Positions 8,970 through 17,962 of a stretch of 64,000 bases of DNA are shown here, piece after piece. The notes beneath the pieces were generated by a model. It worked only from the letters and a program-made list of their open reading frames with translations. It was not told the DNA's origin and ran no database searches. Numbering within the stretch: the stretch's first letter is position 1; each line of letters starts with the position of its first letter. The position numbers and the translations under genes were made by a program. Location of the stretch: assembly GCF_038005985.1 (NCBI RefSeq), contig NZ_JBBOUI010000001.1, positions 1,012,001 to 1,076,000 of the forward strand. Reading direction: 5' to 3'. Origin of the DNA: Solibacillus sp. FSL R7-0682 (GTDB taxonomy: Bacteria; Bacillota; Bacilli; Bacillales_A; Planococcaceae).

Positions 8970-10133
8970 TTAGGAACGATTTTTTTCAGTTCGAATAATA
9001 TGTAATGCTTTTTGGAGCATTTGTGCATTTTTTTCTTGAATTTCAATTTTACGAGGAATTGCCTCATAAAGTGACTTTGGATCATCCCATGTAGGAATAA
9101 ATGGTACAGGTGATTCAGGCTGCCATTTATCGAGCCAAGCTTGTGGTAATGGACCAGTTGGCGCAATTTGATCTGTCATTTCAGTCCAAATGAGAGACCA
9201 TGCGCGTGGTACGACACGCCAAATATCGTAGCCGCCACCCCCAACGGCAATCCAGCGCCCATTACAATATTCATGGGCAAGCTTATGAGCAAGTTTTGGG
9301 ATTTCTCTATAAATATTCATCGTACCGTATAAATGTGTTAAAGGATCAAAATAATGAGCATCTGCTCCATTTTGTGTAAACACAACGTCCGGTTTAAAAA
9401 ATTCAAATACTTCACGCATCGATTGCTCATATATTTCTAAAAAACTTTCATCTTCTGTAAAGGCATCGATAGGGAAATTAAACGATGTACCATAGCCTTC
9501 ACCATTTCCTCGTTCGGTAATATTGCCGGTACCAGGAAATAAATAACGACCAGTTTCGTGAATTGATAATGTACACACATTTGGATCATCATAAAAGGAC
9601 CACTGCACACCATCCCCATGATGTGCATCTGTATCGACATACAACACGCGTAATCCGTATTTTTCTTGTATATATTTAATGGCGACACTGCTATCATTGT
9701 ATATGCAAAAGCCCGATGCTCTTCCTCGGAACCCGTGATGTAGCCCTCCACCAAGATTAATTGCATGCTCTGATTTTCCTTGGAGTACATGATCTACCGC
9801 CTGTAGAGTACCACCAACGAGCAGCGCACTTGCTTCATGCATATTTGGAAACATGGGTGTATCTTCTGTCCCTATTCCATATGGTTCGCCTTGCTGTTTA
9901 GTTAATTTACCGTGTCCCGCCTTTTTAACAATTTCAATATATTGAGGATCATGCGCAAGGGCAATTTCTTCATCTGTTGCTACACGCGCAGGTATGATAT
10001 CTTCATCTTGTAAAGCACCAATGTTTTTTAGTAGATCAATTGTTAAGTGTAGTCGTTTATGGTTAAACGGGTGAGTGTCCGAAAATTTGTAATTAAGTTG
10101 ATCTGGCGAATAAACAAAAACAGCTTTTTTCAT
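8970..10133 (-). CDS. acuC: Acetoin utilization protein AcuC, histone deacetylase family
   Basis: AcuC is a zinc-dependent lysine deacetylase. In B. subtilis it removes the inhibitory acetyl group that AcuA places on acetyl-CoA synthetase. The 387-residue protein shows class I/II HDAC motifs: LGGGLHHGF, VLYVDTDAHHGDGVQWSFYD (active-site His pair and Asp ligands) and TQNGADAHYFDPLTHL, plus GGGGYD near residue 300. Its ATG overlaps the acuB stop codon by four bases (ATGA), so the two are translationally coupled. The order acuA-acuB-acuC, divergent from acsA, is as in B. subtilis. Confidence 0.95.
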   Translation of the reverse strand: MKKAVFVYSPDQLNYKFSDTHPFNHKRLHLTIDLLKNIGALQDEDIIPARVATDEEIALAHDPQYIEIVKKAGHGKLTKQQGEPYGIGTEDTPMFPNMHEASALLVGGTLQAVDHVLQGKSEHAINLGGGLHHGFRGRASGFCIYNDSSVAIKYIQEKYGLRVLYVDTDAHHGDGVQWSFYDDPNVCTLSIHETGRYLFPGTGNITERGNGEGYGTSFNFPIDAFTEDESFLEIYEQSMREVFEFFKPDVVFTQNGADAHYFDPLTHLYGTMNIYREIPKLAHKLAHEYCNGRWIAVGGGGYDIWRVVPRAWSLIWTEMTDQIAPTGPLPQAWLDKWQPESPVPFIPTWDDPKSLYEAIPRKIEIQEKNAQMLQKALHIIRTEKNRS

Positions 10134-10777
10134 AACGTTACGCCAGGTACATTTGGCCAGAGGACGTTATATCCACGCTGGCGCAAGTCTTCAATAACTA
10201 GTAAAGGATTAATTACTTGTAGACGGACACTTAAAATGCGAGATTTGTCATTATTACCATCAGGATAGACAAGAACACTTAGTACATTGGCATTGTTTTC
10301 GTGGAATACTTTCGTAATTTCATAGAGCATACCAGGACGATCTGAGACACGAATGTCGACTCTCGAAGCAGGCTTATTTGTACCAGTTAACTCAATATAC
10401 GTATACAATAAATCAGTTGTTGTAACAATTCCGACTAACGCACCAGCAGATACAATCGGAAGGCAGCTTATTTTTGATTCATAAAAGGTTAAAGCAATTT
10501 CTTCTACTGAATCTAAAGGGTGGCCTACCATTGGATTTTTCGTCATCACATTTTCAATTGGCGCATCATAAATAGAAGAGTTTGGTTCCTCACGTAAGCA
10601 TGAAGGGAGCGCATTTTTTATATCATGCTCTGTAACAATACCTATGACGTAATTCTCATCATTGACGATTGGAAGATGCCTGATTTTCTTCTCGCGCATG
10701 AGTAGAACAGCATCACGAACTGTGTTATGAGGTAAAAGTGTATGTATTTCGGTATTCATAATTTCTTCGACGATCAT
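10130..10777 (-). CDS. acuB: AcuB, CBS-pair and ACT domain protein
   Basis: A 215-residue protein with two CBS motifs (about residues 7-60 and 77-130), a typical adenine-nucleotide sensor pair. A C-terminal ACT-like domain follows (about 137-205, starting RVDIRVSDRPGMLYEITKVF). It belongs to the acetoin utilization/acetyl-CoA synthetase control operon, and its exact biochemical function is not established. GGGGATTG precedes the ATG. It lies 25 bases after acuA and overlaps acuC by four bases. Confidence 0.93.
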   Translation of the reverse strand: MIVEEIMNTEIHTLLPHNTVRDAVLLMREKKIRHLPIVNDENYVIGIVTEHDIKNALPSCLREEPNSSIYDAPIENVMTKNPMVGHPLDSVEEIALTFYESKISCLPIVSAGALVGIVTTTDLLYTYIELTGTNKPASRVDIRVSDRPGMLYEITKVFHENNANVLSVLVYPDGNNDKSRILSVRLQVINPLLVIEDLRQRGYNVLWPNVPGVTL

Positions 10778-10802
10778 TATTCAATCCCCTTTGTGATAAG
10801 AA

Positions 10803-11435
10803 TTAATACATGAAGCGACTTCTAAAGCGAAGCCTGTCAAATCGTTCAAGCGTATCAGCTTGAACTCGTGAACCAACGCGTGCCATTAAACAATTTGCGG
10901 GATGGGAAGTGATTTCAGGGTCATCTGTCGCGTAATATTCAAAATTGGCCGATGTCATCATACGCTCCATCATATTACGATAATCCCAAACATTGAGTCC
11001 TGTCCCTTTCAAATCCCAATGCCAGTAATATTCAGTTGTAATAATTAAATAATCTTCCATTCCATCATCCATTAAAGATACTTCTAATAATTTTTTTCCT
11101 ATACCTGTTCCACGGAAAGAAGGTATGACTTCAATTGCCCCTAGCTCAATCATATTCGGAATACGATCCTCAGCCCAACGCTCTAACGGGTCAGGATAAA
11201 GATAAGTGACATAGCCCATTACAATGTTTCCCTGCCGAACAAGTATAATTCTTCCTTCTTCTAACTTAGCAATATCAACAAGTGCTGCATGTTGTTGGTG
11301 TGAAGGTCTAAAAGCTTTTAAATCTTCGTGTAAAGTATACGAAGCAAGTTGCTCAGACGGAACGGGACCTTCCACTAAAACTTTACCATTCCTCGTCTCG
11401 AATTCAACACAATAGTATTTTTTCACATGATTCAT
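10803..11435 (-). CDS. acuA: Protein acetyltransferase AcuA (GNAT)
   Basis: AcuA transfers acetyl from acetyl-CoA to a lysine of AcsA and thereby inactivates it. The protein has a GNAT fold with the acetyl-CoA-binding motif A IPSFRGTGIGKKLLEV (around residue 110). With the start at 11435 it has 210 residues, the B. subtilis length, and AGGTGGTG lies just upstream. An in-frame ATG 30 bases further out would sit close to a TATAAT box and is less likely. First gene of acuABC, divergent from acsA with about 160 bases between the starts. Confidence 0.93.
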   Translation of the reverse strand: MNHVKKYYCVEFETRNGKVLVEGPVPSEQLASYTLHEDLKAFRPSHQQHAALVDIAKLEEGRIILVRQGNIVMGYVTYLYPDPLERWAEDRIPNMIELGAIEVIPSFRGTGIGKKLLEVSLMDDGMEDYLIITTEYYWHWDLKGTGLNVWDYRNMMERMMTSANFEYYATDDPEITSHPANCLMARVGSRVQADTLERFDRLRFRSRFMY

Positions 11436-11539
11436 AATCACACCACCTGCTTGTAATATTTCCATTATACAAGATTTTATGCGAAAATACGCTAATTCTT
11501 ACAAAAAATAACTAAATTATTAGAAAATTAAAAATGTTT

Positions 11540-11568
11540 TGCTAATAATAATATTTTTCCTGTAAAAT
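11540..11568 (+). promoter_or_regulatory. Candidate acsA promoter
   Basis: TTGCTA (11539-11544) and extended -10 TGTAAAAT (11561-11568) are separated by 18 bases. Transcription would begin near 11575, which rules out the ATG at 11575 as start. No convincing cre site was found between acsA and acuA. Confidence 0.5.
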
Positions 11569-11598
11569 GGTGATATGTTTGAAGAAAAAGGGGGATTC

Positions 11599-13326
11599 AT
11601 GGGGATGAAAATAATGGAGAAATTAGCTATAGTTCCAGGGGAGCATTGTTTAAAAAACTATGAGGAAACAGTAGCTACTCACAATTGGACAAATACTGAG
11701 AAAGCTTTTACTTGGTATGAAACGGGGAAAGTTAATATTGCATATGAAGCAATCGACAGACATGTTGAAACACCGCTAAAGGACAAAGATGCCCTTCATT
11801 ATTCGGATGGTGTTCGTAAAGAAACATACACATTTCATGACATGAAGCAAAATTCAAACAAAGCAGCGAATGTATTTCAGGATAAAGCGAATTTGAAAAA
11901 AGGTGACCGTCTATTTATCTTTATGCCGAGAACACCAGAATTGTATTTTAGTCTTTTAGGCGCTTTAAAAATGGGGGTCATTGTAGGTCCACTATTTGAA
12001 GCATTTATGGAAGGTGCAGTTTATGACAGATTAGCGGATAGTGAGGCAACAGCAGTTGTAACAACGCCTGCATTACTTGGACGAATTCCGATTGATCAAC
12101 TACCTAACTTAAAAACAGTATTCGTTGTTGGTGAAAACATTGTGGAGACAGATGTGATTGTTGACTTTAATAAGTATTTTGATGAGGCATCTGTTCACTT
12201 TGAGATTGAATGGATGGATAAAGAAGATGGCTCCATTTTACATTATACATCTGGATCAACAGGGGCACCTAAGGGTGTTTTACATGTACATTATGCAATG
12301 GTACAGCAATACGAAACAGCCAAATGGGTATTAGACTTAAAAGAAGATGATATTTATTGGTGTACAGCTGATCCAGGATGGGTAACGGGAACAGCTTATG
12401 GGATTTTCGGCCCTTGGTTAAATGGCGTTACGAACGTTATTATTGGCGGACGTTTTAGTCCCCAAGCTTGGTATGCTGCAATAGAACAGTATGGTGTTAC
12501 AGTGTGGTATAGTGCACCAACTGCATTCAGAATGTTAATGGGCGCTGGACCAAATATTTTAAAACAGTACAATTTATCTTCATTGCGACACGTTTTATCA
12601 GTTGGGGAGCCGTTAAATCCAGAAGTTATCCGTTGGGGAATAGAAGCATTAAATCATCGCATACATGATACGTGGTGGATGACGGAAACGGGTGGCCATA
12701 TGATTTGTAACTATCCATCAATGGAAATTAAACCAGGGTCAATGGGGAAACCAATACCCGGTATTTATGCAACAATTGTTGATGACGATGGAAATGAACT
12801 GCCCCCATTTACGATGGGAAATTTAGCAATACGAAAAGGATGGCCAGCTATGATGCGGCAAATTTGGGGCAATCAAGAGCGCTATGAATCATACTTCATA
12901 AAAGGAGAGTGGTATGTTTCTGGTGACTCTGCTTATATGGATGATGAAGGCTACTTCTGGTTCCAAGGGCGTGTAGACGATGTCATTATGACTGCAGGGG
13001 AGCGTGTTGGACCATTTGAAGTTGAAAGTAAACTGCTGGAACATCCAGATATTTTAGAAGCTGGCGTAATAGGGAAACCAGATCCAGTGCGTGGTGAGAT
13101 TATTAAGGCGTTCATTTCATTACGTGAAGGTGTCGAGCCTTCTGAACAATTAGAAGTTGAAATTCGTGAATTTGTAAAACATGGTTTATCAGCTCACGTA
13201 GCTCCGAGAGAAATAGAATTCAAAGATAAACTTCCAAAAACCCGTAGCGGCAAAATAATGAGACGTGTATTAAAGGCATGGGAGCTAGAACTTCCAACAG
13301 GGGATTTGTCGACGATGGAAGATTAA
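11599..13326 (+). CDS. acsA: Acetyl-CoA synthetase
   Basis: AcsA activates acetate to acetyl-CoA through acetyl-AMP. The protein (about 575 residues) contains the AMP-binding P-loop YTSGSTGAPKGVLHVH, the WWMTETGG motif, GEWYVSGDSAYMD and the C-terminal acetylation-target motif TRSGKIMRR. The lysine in that motif is the AcuA/AcuC-controlled residue in B. subtilis. The start is ATG 11599 or 11605, behind AAAGGGGGA. An upstream ATG at 11575 coincides with the predicted transcription start. The divergent acuABC operon encodes its modifying enzymes. A hairpin inside a repeat element 28 bases after the stop may terminate the transcript. Confidence 0.96.
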   Translation: MGMKIMEKLAIVPGEHCLKNYEETVATHNWTNTEKAFTWYETGKVNIAYEAIDRHVETPLKDKDALHYSDGVRKETYTFHDMKQNSNKAANVFQDKANLKKGDRLFIFMPRTPELYFSLLGALKMGVIVGPLFEAFMEGAVYDRLADSEATAVVTTPALLGRIPIDQLPNLKTVFVVGENIVETDVIVDFNKYFDEASVHFEIEWMDKEDGSILHYTSGSTGAPKGVLHVHYAMVQQYETAKWVLDLKEDDIYWCTADPGWVTGTAYGIFGPWLNGVTNVIIGGRFSPQAWYAAIEQYGVTVWYSAPTAFRMLMGAGPNILKQYNLSSLRHVLSVGEPLNPEVIRWGIEALNHRIHDTWWMTETGGHMICNYPSMEIKPGSMGKPIPGIYATIVDDDGNELPPFTMGNLAIRKGWPAMMRQIWGNQERYESYFIKGEWYVSGDSAYMDDEGYFWFQGRVDDVIMTAGERVGPFEVESKLLEHPDILEAGVIGKPDPVRGEIIKAFISLREGVEPSEQLEVEIREFVKHGLSAHVAPREIEFKDKLPKTRSGKIMRRVLKAWELELPTGDLSTMED

Positions 13327-13340
13327 TCTAAATGCAATGT

Positions 13341-13572
13341 TGCTGGGACAAAACAAAAACATCATTTTTCTCGAGTGAGAAAAATGATGTTTTTTTGTAA
13401 TTGGTTTCCGTTGCGGGGACGCTTTCCGGCGGCGTGGTCTGAGCCTGTTGTCTAAACGTAACGCTATTCCCCCAGGAGTCGCCCCTCCACTACAACCAAT
13501 TTATTAAGTATCCTTTTTTTAATACTGTACTTTACCATAAATAGAGAAATTTTCACTTCTGTCCGAGCCTCA
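13341..13572. repeat. Intergenic TIR-bounded repeat, copy 1
   Basis: It is bounded by imperfect inverted ends (TGCTGGGACA at 13341 and TGTCCGAGCC near 13560). It contains a perfect 18-bp hairpin (13355-13372/13377-13394, loop GAGT), then the shared words ATTGGTTTCCGTT, CTGAGCCTGT and GGAGTCG. A second copy lies at 49072-49272. Such non-coding repeats with TTTCC-CTGAGCC-GGAGTCGCCCC words are dispersed in Bacillales genomes. The hairpin also serves as an acsA terminator. Confidence 0.75.
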
Positions 13573-13621
13573 TTTTTTTACGATTCTCTGTTTCTAAATA
13601 AAAAATTTAGAATAATTTGTT

Positions 13622-13667
13622 TTTATATAAAAATACAGTTGACTAAATAATTATACATATCTATACT
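13622..13667 (+). promoter_or_regulatory. argC promoter with candidate ArgR/AhrC box
   Basis: TTGACT (13639-13644) and TATACT (13662-13667) are separated by 17 bases. TTTATATAAAAATACAGT (13622-13639) overlaps the -35 and matches the ARG-box core AATAAAAATTCA (11 of 18 positions overall). Arginine repression is inferred. Confidence 0.6.
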
Positions 13668-13740
13668 TATTTTTATCTTTAGAAAAGAATTAAGTAATTA
13701 AAATAAGACATTGTTTTTAAACATAAATTGAGGTGACATG

Positions 13741-14775
13741 ATGAAGGTAGGTATTATAGGGGCAACTGGTTATGGGGGATTAGAATTATTAAGGTTCTTG
13801 CATAATCATAAAGAGGTTGAAGCAATTGAGCTGTTCACTTCTTCGGAAGAAGGGACTATTTTTTCAAATAAGTTTCCACATTTAGTTGATTTGTATAATC
13901 AGCCGTTACAAAAAATAGATTATGATGTGCTGGCAAATTTTGATGTTGTTTTTGCAAGCACGCCTTCTGGAGTATCAAGTAACTTATTTCCACCACTTAT
14001 TGGCTTAGGTCCAAAACTCATCGATTTATCAGGTGATTTTCGTTTGAAAGATTTATCGAGCTATGAATTTTGGTACAAAAAAAACCCTGCTCCAAAGGAG
14101 GCTGTTGAAAAAAGTGTATACGGTTTAACCGAATGGAACGAAGAGGCAATCTCTCAAGCCGAATTAATTGCAAACCCTGGATGCTATCCAACTGCCGTCC
14201 TACTTTCATTATTGCCATTATTAAAAGAAAGTTTAATCGATCCGAGTTTTTTAATAATTGATGCAAAGAGCGGCATTTCAGGTGCAGGAAATAAGCCTTC
14301 ACAAAGTACGCATTATAGTGAGGCGAATGAAAGTTTTTCGATTTATAAAATTAATGAGCATCAGCATATCCCTGAAATTGAGCAGGCGATTTCGATGTTC
14401 GCTAATGTGGAGGCAAATATAACATTTAATACACATTTAGTACCAATGACACGTGGAATACTGGCAACTTCATACGCTCAGGTGACATCAGGTGTGACAC
14501 AGCAACAATTAGTTGATTGCTTAGCTTCGACATATGTGAATAACCCATTTGTACGTGTCATTCAAGATGCTACATCGATTGGAACAAATCGTGTGAAAGG
14601 CTCCAATTACTGTGATATTTATGTAAAGCTCGATGAACGAACAAACCGTGCCACAATTATTAGTGTGATTGATAATTTAGTAAAGGGTGCAGCAGGTCAG
14701 GCAATTCAAAATATGAATGTTCAGTTTGGATTACCGCAACAAACAGGGTTACAACTTGTACCTTATTTCATTTAA
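13741..14775 (+). CDS. argC: N-acetyl-gamma-glutamyl-phosphate reductase
   Basis: ArgC reduces N-acetylglutamyl phosphate with NADPH, the third step of arginine biosynthesis. About 344 residues. NADP-binding GATGYGGLELLRFL is at the N-terminus, the active-site cysteine lies in ANPGCYPTAVLLSL, and there is a conserved HxPEIEQ histidine region. Two adjacent ATGs (13738, 13741) follow AGGTGA, and the second has better spacing. First gene of argCJBD; 45 bases separate it from argJ. In B. subtilis argCJBD lies elsewhere, so its place between acsA and the tyrS region is a rearrangement. Confidence 0.95.
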   Translation: MKVGIIGATGYGGLELLRFLHNHKEVEAIELFTSSEEGTIFSNKFPHLVDLYNQPLQKIDYDVLANFDVVFASTPSGVSSNLFPPLIGLGPKLIDLSGDFRLKDLSSYEFWYKKNPAPKEAVEKSVYGLTEWNEEAISQAELIANPGCYPTAVLLSLLPLLKESLIDPSFLIIDAKSGISGAGNKPSQSTHYSEANESFSIYKINEHQHIPEIEQAISMFANVEANITFNTHLVPMTRGILATSYAQVTSGVTQQQLVDCLASTYVNNPFVRVIQDATSIGTNRVKGSNYCDIYVKLDERTNRATIISVIDNLVKGAAGQAIQNMNVQFGLPQQTGLQLVPYFI

Positions 14776-14820
14776 ATAATTTCATCCTACAGAACTTACA
14801 TAACAAAGGGAGGATTTAAA

Positions 14821-16044
14821 ATGGCTTCAACAATTGAAATGAAAAAATTATCTAGTAAAAATATTGTTTCTCCAAAAGGATTTACAGCAGCAGGTGTTCA
14901 TTGCGGTATTAAACATAAGAAAAAAGATTTAGCAATACTCGTTAGTGAAGTACCAGCTAGTGTTGCAGGTGTATTCACAACAAATGCTATACAGGCGGCA
15001 CCAATTAAAGTAACAAAAGAAGTAGTTTATGAAGCAAAGAAAATGCAGGCAATTATTGTTAACTCAGGAAATGCGAATGCTTGTACGGGCAAGCAAGGAT
15101 TAGCGGACGCCTATGAAATGCAACGATTAGCTGCACAAAAATTAGGGATTGATAGTCATTTAATAGGAGTGGCATCAACTGGTGTTATCGGTGAAATCAT
15201 GAAGATGGAGCCAGTGGAAAAAGGCGTAAAAATGCTACAACCTGAATCCAAATTGGAAAATGGCATTGATTTTGCGCAAGCCATTATGACAACAGATACT
15301 GTCATGAAAAACACAACTTATGCAACGATTGTTGATGGTAAAGAAGTCATTGTATCAGGCGCAGCAAAGGGCTCAGGTATGATTGAACCTAATATGGCAA
15401 CGATGTTAGGCTTCATTACAACAGATGCTAAGATCGAATCGGATGAATTACAAAAAGCGTTGTCAAGTGTAACAGATTGTACATTTAACTCAATCACGGT
15501 AGACGGTGATACGTCAACGAATGATACAGTAATTGTCATGGCAAATGGTTTAGCAGGTAATAATCCATTAACCCCTACGCATCCAGATTGGGATAATTTT
15601 TATACAGCACTACGTCTCGTTGCAGAAGATTTAGCAAAATCAATTGCACGAGATGGAGAAGGAGCTACAAAATTAATTGAAGTGGAAGTTGCTGGTGCCG
15701 TTTCAGATGAAGAAGCACGTAAAATAGCAAAAACAGTTGTCGGTTCACCCCTGGTTAAAACTGCGGTATTTGGCTGTGATGCAAACTGGGGACGTATTAT
15801 AGCCGCTGTTGGTTATTCTGGGGCTATCGTTGATCCAGATAAAATTACGATTAAAATCGGTGGCGCAACGATGGTTGAAAATGGCGAGCCAATCAAGTTT
15901 TCGGAAGAAGCGCTTATTGAAATTTTAAAGCAGCCTGAAGTGAAAATTTTTGTTTCTTTAGATGTTGGTGAAGGACACGGATTTGCATGGGGGTGTGATT
16001 TAACTTATGACTATGTTCAAATCAATGCATCATACCGCTCGTAA
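14821..16044 (+). CDS. argJ: Ornithine acetyltransferase / N-acetylglutamate synthase
   Basis: ArgJ moves acetyl from N-acetylornithine to glutamate, recycling the acetyl group. Bifunctional forms also use acetyl-CoA. The 407-residue precursor has the self-cleavage site in PNMATMLGF (cut between Ala and the nucleophilic Thr), giving alpha and beta chains. It also has the conserved GCDANWGRI motif and the C-terminal sequence DLTYDYVQINASYRS. GGGAGGATTT precedes the ATG. It is followed by, and overlaps, argB. Confidence 0.96.
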   Translation: MASTIEMKKLSSKNIVSPKGFTAAGVHCGIKHKKKDLAILVSEVPASVAGVFTTNAIQAAPIKVTKEVVYEAKKMQAIIVNSGNANACTGKQGLADAYEMQRLAAQKLGIDSHLIGVASTGVIGEIMKMEPVEKGVKMLQPESKLENGIDFAQAIMTTDTVMKNTTYATIVDGKEVIVSGAAKGSGMIEPNMATMLGFITTDAKIESDELQKALSSVTDCTFNSITVDGDTSTNDTVIVMANGLAGNNPLTPTHPDWDNFYTALRLVAEDLAKSIARDGEGATKLIEVEVAGAVSDEEARKIAKTVVGSPLVKTAVFGCDANWGRIIAAVGYSGAIVDPDKITIKIGGATMVENGEPIKFSEEALIEILKQPEVKIFVSLDVGEGHGFAWGCDLTYDYVQINASYRS

Positions 16045-16783
16045 AATGGTCATCAAGCTAGGAGGCAGTACATTAGAAGGTTTGAATGAGACGTTCTTTC
16101 ATAATTTCAAAGCGTTACAGGAGCAGGGAGTTCAATTAATTATTACTCATGGAGGTGGCCCTGCCATTAATCGTGCATTAGCTGCTGCAGGTATTACCTC
16201 TTACACGATCAATGGCTTACGCGTAACGAGTGAAGAAATGATTGATATTGTACAATCGACGTTAATTGGTAAAGTAAATCCAGCACTTGTCCATGAGCTA
16301 ACTGCTGCTGGCATTTCAGCAATTGGTTTAAATGGCTTTGATGGAGGGCTTTTACAAAGTAATTTTATTGATGCTTCTACCTATGGGTATGTAGGGCAAG
16401 TAGATAAGGTCAATGTCGAGCTAGTTGAGTCATTATTAAAGTTAAATATTGTTCCGGTAATTGCTTGTATAGGGGCGACAAAAGACGGACAAGGGCTTAA
16501 TATTAATGGTGATACTGTTGCGAGTGAAGTAGCATTGGCAGTAGGAGCAGATTGTTTGTTTTTAGTAACCGATGTAGCAGGTATTCGTATAGATGATATG
16601 TTTCAAACGGAAGTGACACCATCTCAAATTAATCAATGGATTGAGGAAGGGAATATTTATGGTGGCATGATCCCTAAAGTACAAGGTGCTTTAAACTGTT
16701 TAGCCGCAGGAATTCCATCTGTTCAAATTGTTAATGAAACGCTAACAGGAACGACTATTTTAAGTGAGGAGCTTGTTAAATGA
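16007..16783 (+). CDS. argB: Acetylglutamate kinase
   Basis: ArgB phosphorylates N-acetylglutamate. The family core begins with MVIKLGGSTLEG (amino-acid-kinase phosphate loop), followed by THGGGPAINRAL, and ends with NIYGGMIPKVQGAL. Three starts are possible: 16007 (38-base overlap with argJ, behind a GGGGGTG about 12 bases away), 16025 and 16046. The last would give the shortest N-terminus and begin just after the argJ stop. None has an ideal ribosome binding site, so translational coupling to argJ is likely. It overlaps argD by four bases. Confidence 0.93.
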   Translation: MTMFKSMHHTARKMVIKLGGSTLEGLNETFFHNFKALQEQGVQLIITHGGGPAINRALAAAGITSYTINGLRVTSEEMIDIVQSTLIGKVNPALVHELTAAGISAIGLNGFDGGLLQSNFIDASTYGYVGQVDKVNVELVESLLKLNIVPVIACIGATKDGQGLNINGDTVASEVALAVGADCLFLVTDVAGIRIDDMFQTEVTPSQINQWIEEGNIYGGMIPKVQGALNCLAAGIPSVQIVNETLTGTTILSEELVK

Positions 16784-17913
16784 GTGCATTATTTCGAAAT
16801 TACGCAAGAAGACCTTTTGCGATTGTTGAAGGAAAAGGGACAGAAGTTTTTGATACGACAGGGAAGCGTTATTTAGATTTTACAAGTGGTATTGCCGTTT
16901 GTAGTTTAGGTCATGCGCACCCGGCAATTGTTGAAGCGATTCAAAAGCAAAGTGAGAAGCTTTGGCATATTAGTAATTTGTTTGAAAGCCCTGGTCAAGA
17001 GCAATTAGCGGCATCGTTAGTAAAGGACTTGCATTTATCTTATGCATTTTTCTGTAATAGTGGTGCTGAAGCAAATGAAGCAGCCATAAAAATTGCTCGT
17101 AAACATACAGGTAAGCATAAAATTATCGTATTCCAACAAAGCTTCCATGGTCGTACTTTTGGTGCAATGAGCGCAACAGGTCAAGATAAAGTACGTAGCG
17201 GATTTGGTCCGTTAGTTAGTGAATTTATTACATTACCATTCAATGACGTAGCTGCTTTGAAGGCCGCAGTTGACGGTGAAACAGCTGCGATTATGCTAGA
17301 GCTAATTCAAGGCGAAGGTGGTGTAAATGCTGTAACGGATGAATTTGCACAAGCAATTCATGACATTCAACAGTCATCGGATATTTTAGTCATTGTTGAC
17401 GAAGTACAAACAGGAATTGGGCGTACTGGTACTCGCTTTGCTTTTGAGCAAACAGTTATTAAACCTAACATTGTGTCAATGGCTAAAGGGCTTGGAGGCG
17501 GCTTCCCAATTGGAGGCATTTTAGGAACATCTGAGTTATTCGATACATTTAGTGCAGGTACACATGGTACGACATTTGGAGGCAATCCATTAGGGGTAGC
17601 AGTAGCACAAAAAGTAATCGAGCTTATTTTTGATGAAGCTTTTTTACAGAACGTACAACAAAAATCTACATACTTCGTTACAAAATTAAAAGAAGCATTC
17701 CCTGAGGAACAATATACGATTCAAGGTAAGGGCTTAATGCTTGGATTAGGACTTGGTGGCGAGGATGTGGCTTCGTTTGTAGCTGCTTTAGACGAAGCGG
17801 GGTTATTAACAGTAGCGGCAGGACCTAAAGTAATTCGTCTGTTACCACCATTAACGGTGACAGAACAAGAGATAGATGAAGCTGTTGCCATTTTAAAAAC
17901 AGTTATTAAATAG
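16780..17913 (+). CDS. argD: Acetylornithine aminotransferase
   Basis: A class III PLP aminotransferase that makes N-acetylornithine from the semialdehyde with glutamate as donor. The 377-residue protein shows FCNSGAEANEAAIKIAR, SFHGRTFGAMSATGQ, IVDEVQTGIGRTG (PLP Asp) and SMAKGLGGGFPIGG (Schiff-base lysine). Its ATG overlaps the argB stop (ATGA), with GTGAGGAG upstream. Last gene of argCJBD. carAB and argF, which extend this operon in B. subtilis, are absent; a terminator follows immediately. Confidence 0.95.
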   Translation: MSALFRNYARRPFAIVEGKGTEVFDTTGKRYLDFTSGIAVCSLGHAHPAIVEAIQKQSEKLWHISNLFESPGQEQLAASLVKDLHLSYAFFCNSGAEANEAAIKIARKHTGKHKIIVFQQSFHGRTFGAMSATGQDKVRSGFGPLVSEFITLPFNDVAALKAAVDGETAAIMLELIQGEGGVNAVTDEFAQAIHDIQQSSDILVIVDEVQTGIGRTGTRFAFEQTVIKPNIVSMAKGLGGGFPIGGILGTSELFDTFSAGTHGTTFGGNPLGVAVAQKVIELIFDEAFLQNVQQKSTYFVTKLKEAFPEEQYTIQGKGLMLGLGLGGEDVASFVAALDEAGLLTVAAGPKVIRLLPPLTVTEQEIDEAVAILKTVIK

Positions 17914-17914
17914 T

Positions 17915-17960
17915 AAAAAGTGCGATACTCCTGAACAATTAGGAGTATCGCACTTTTTTT
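17915..17960. terminator. Bidirectional terminator between argD and the PBP gene
   Basis: An 18-bp perfect stem (17915-17932 with 17941-17958) is flanked by A- and T-runs and lies between converging genes. Confidence 0.9.
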
Positions 17961-17962
17961 AA

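Noticed and set aside
11436-11540. cre-like word TGCGAAAATACGCT between acuA and acsA
   Set aside because: The central CG and flanking residues do not fit the cre consensus, so it is not reported as a CcpA site despite the expectation from B. subtilis.
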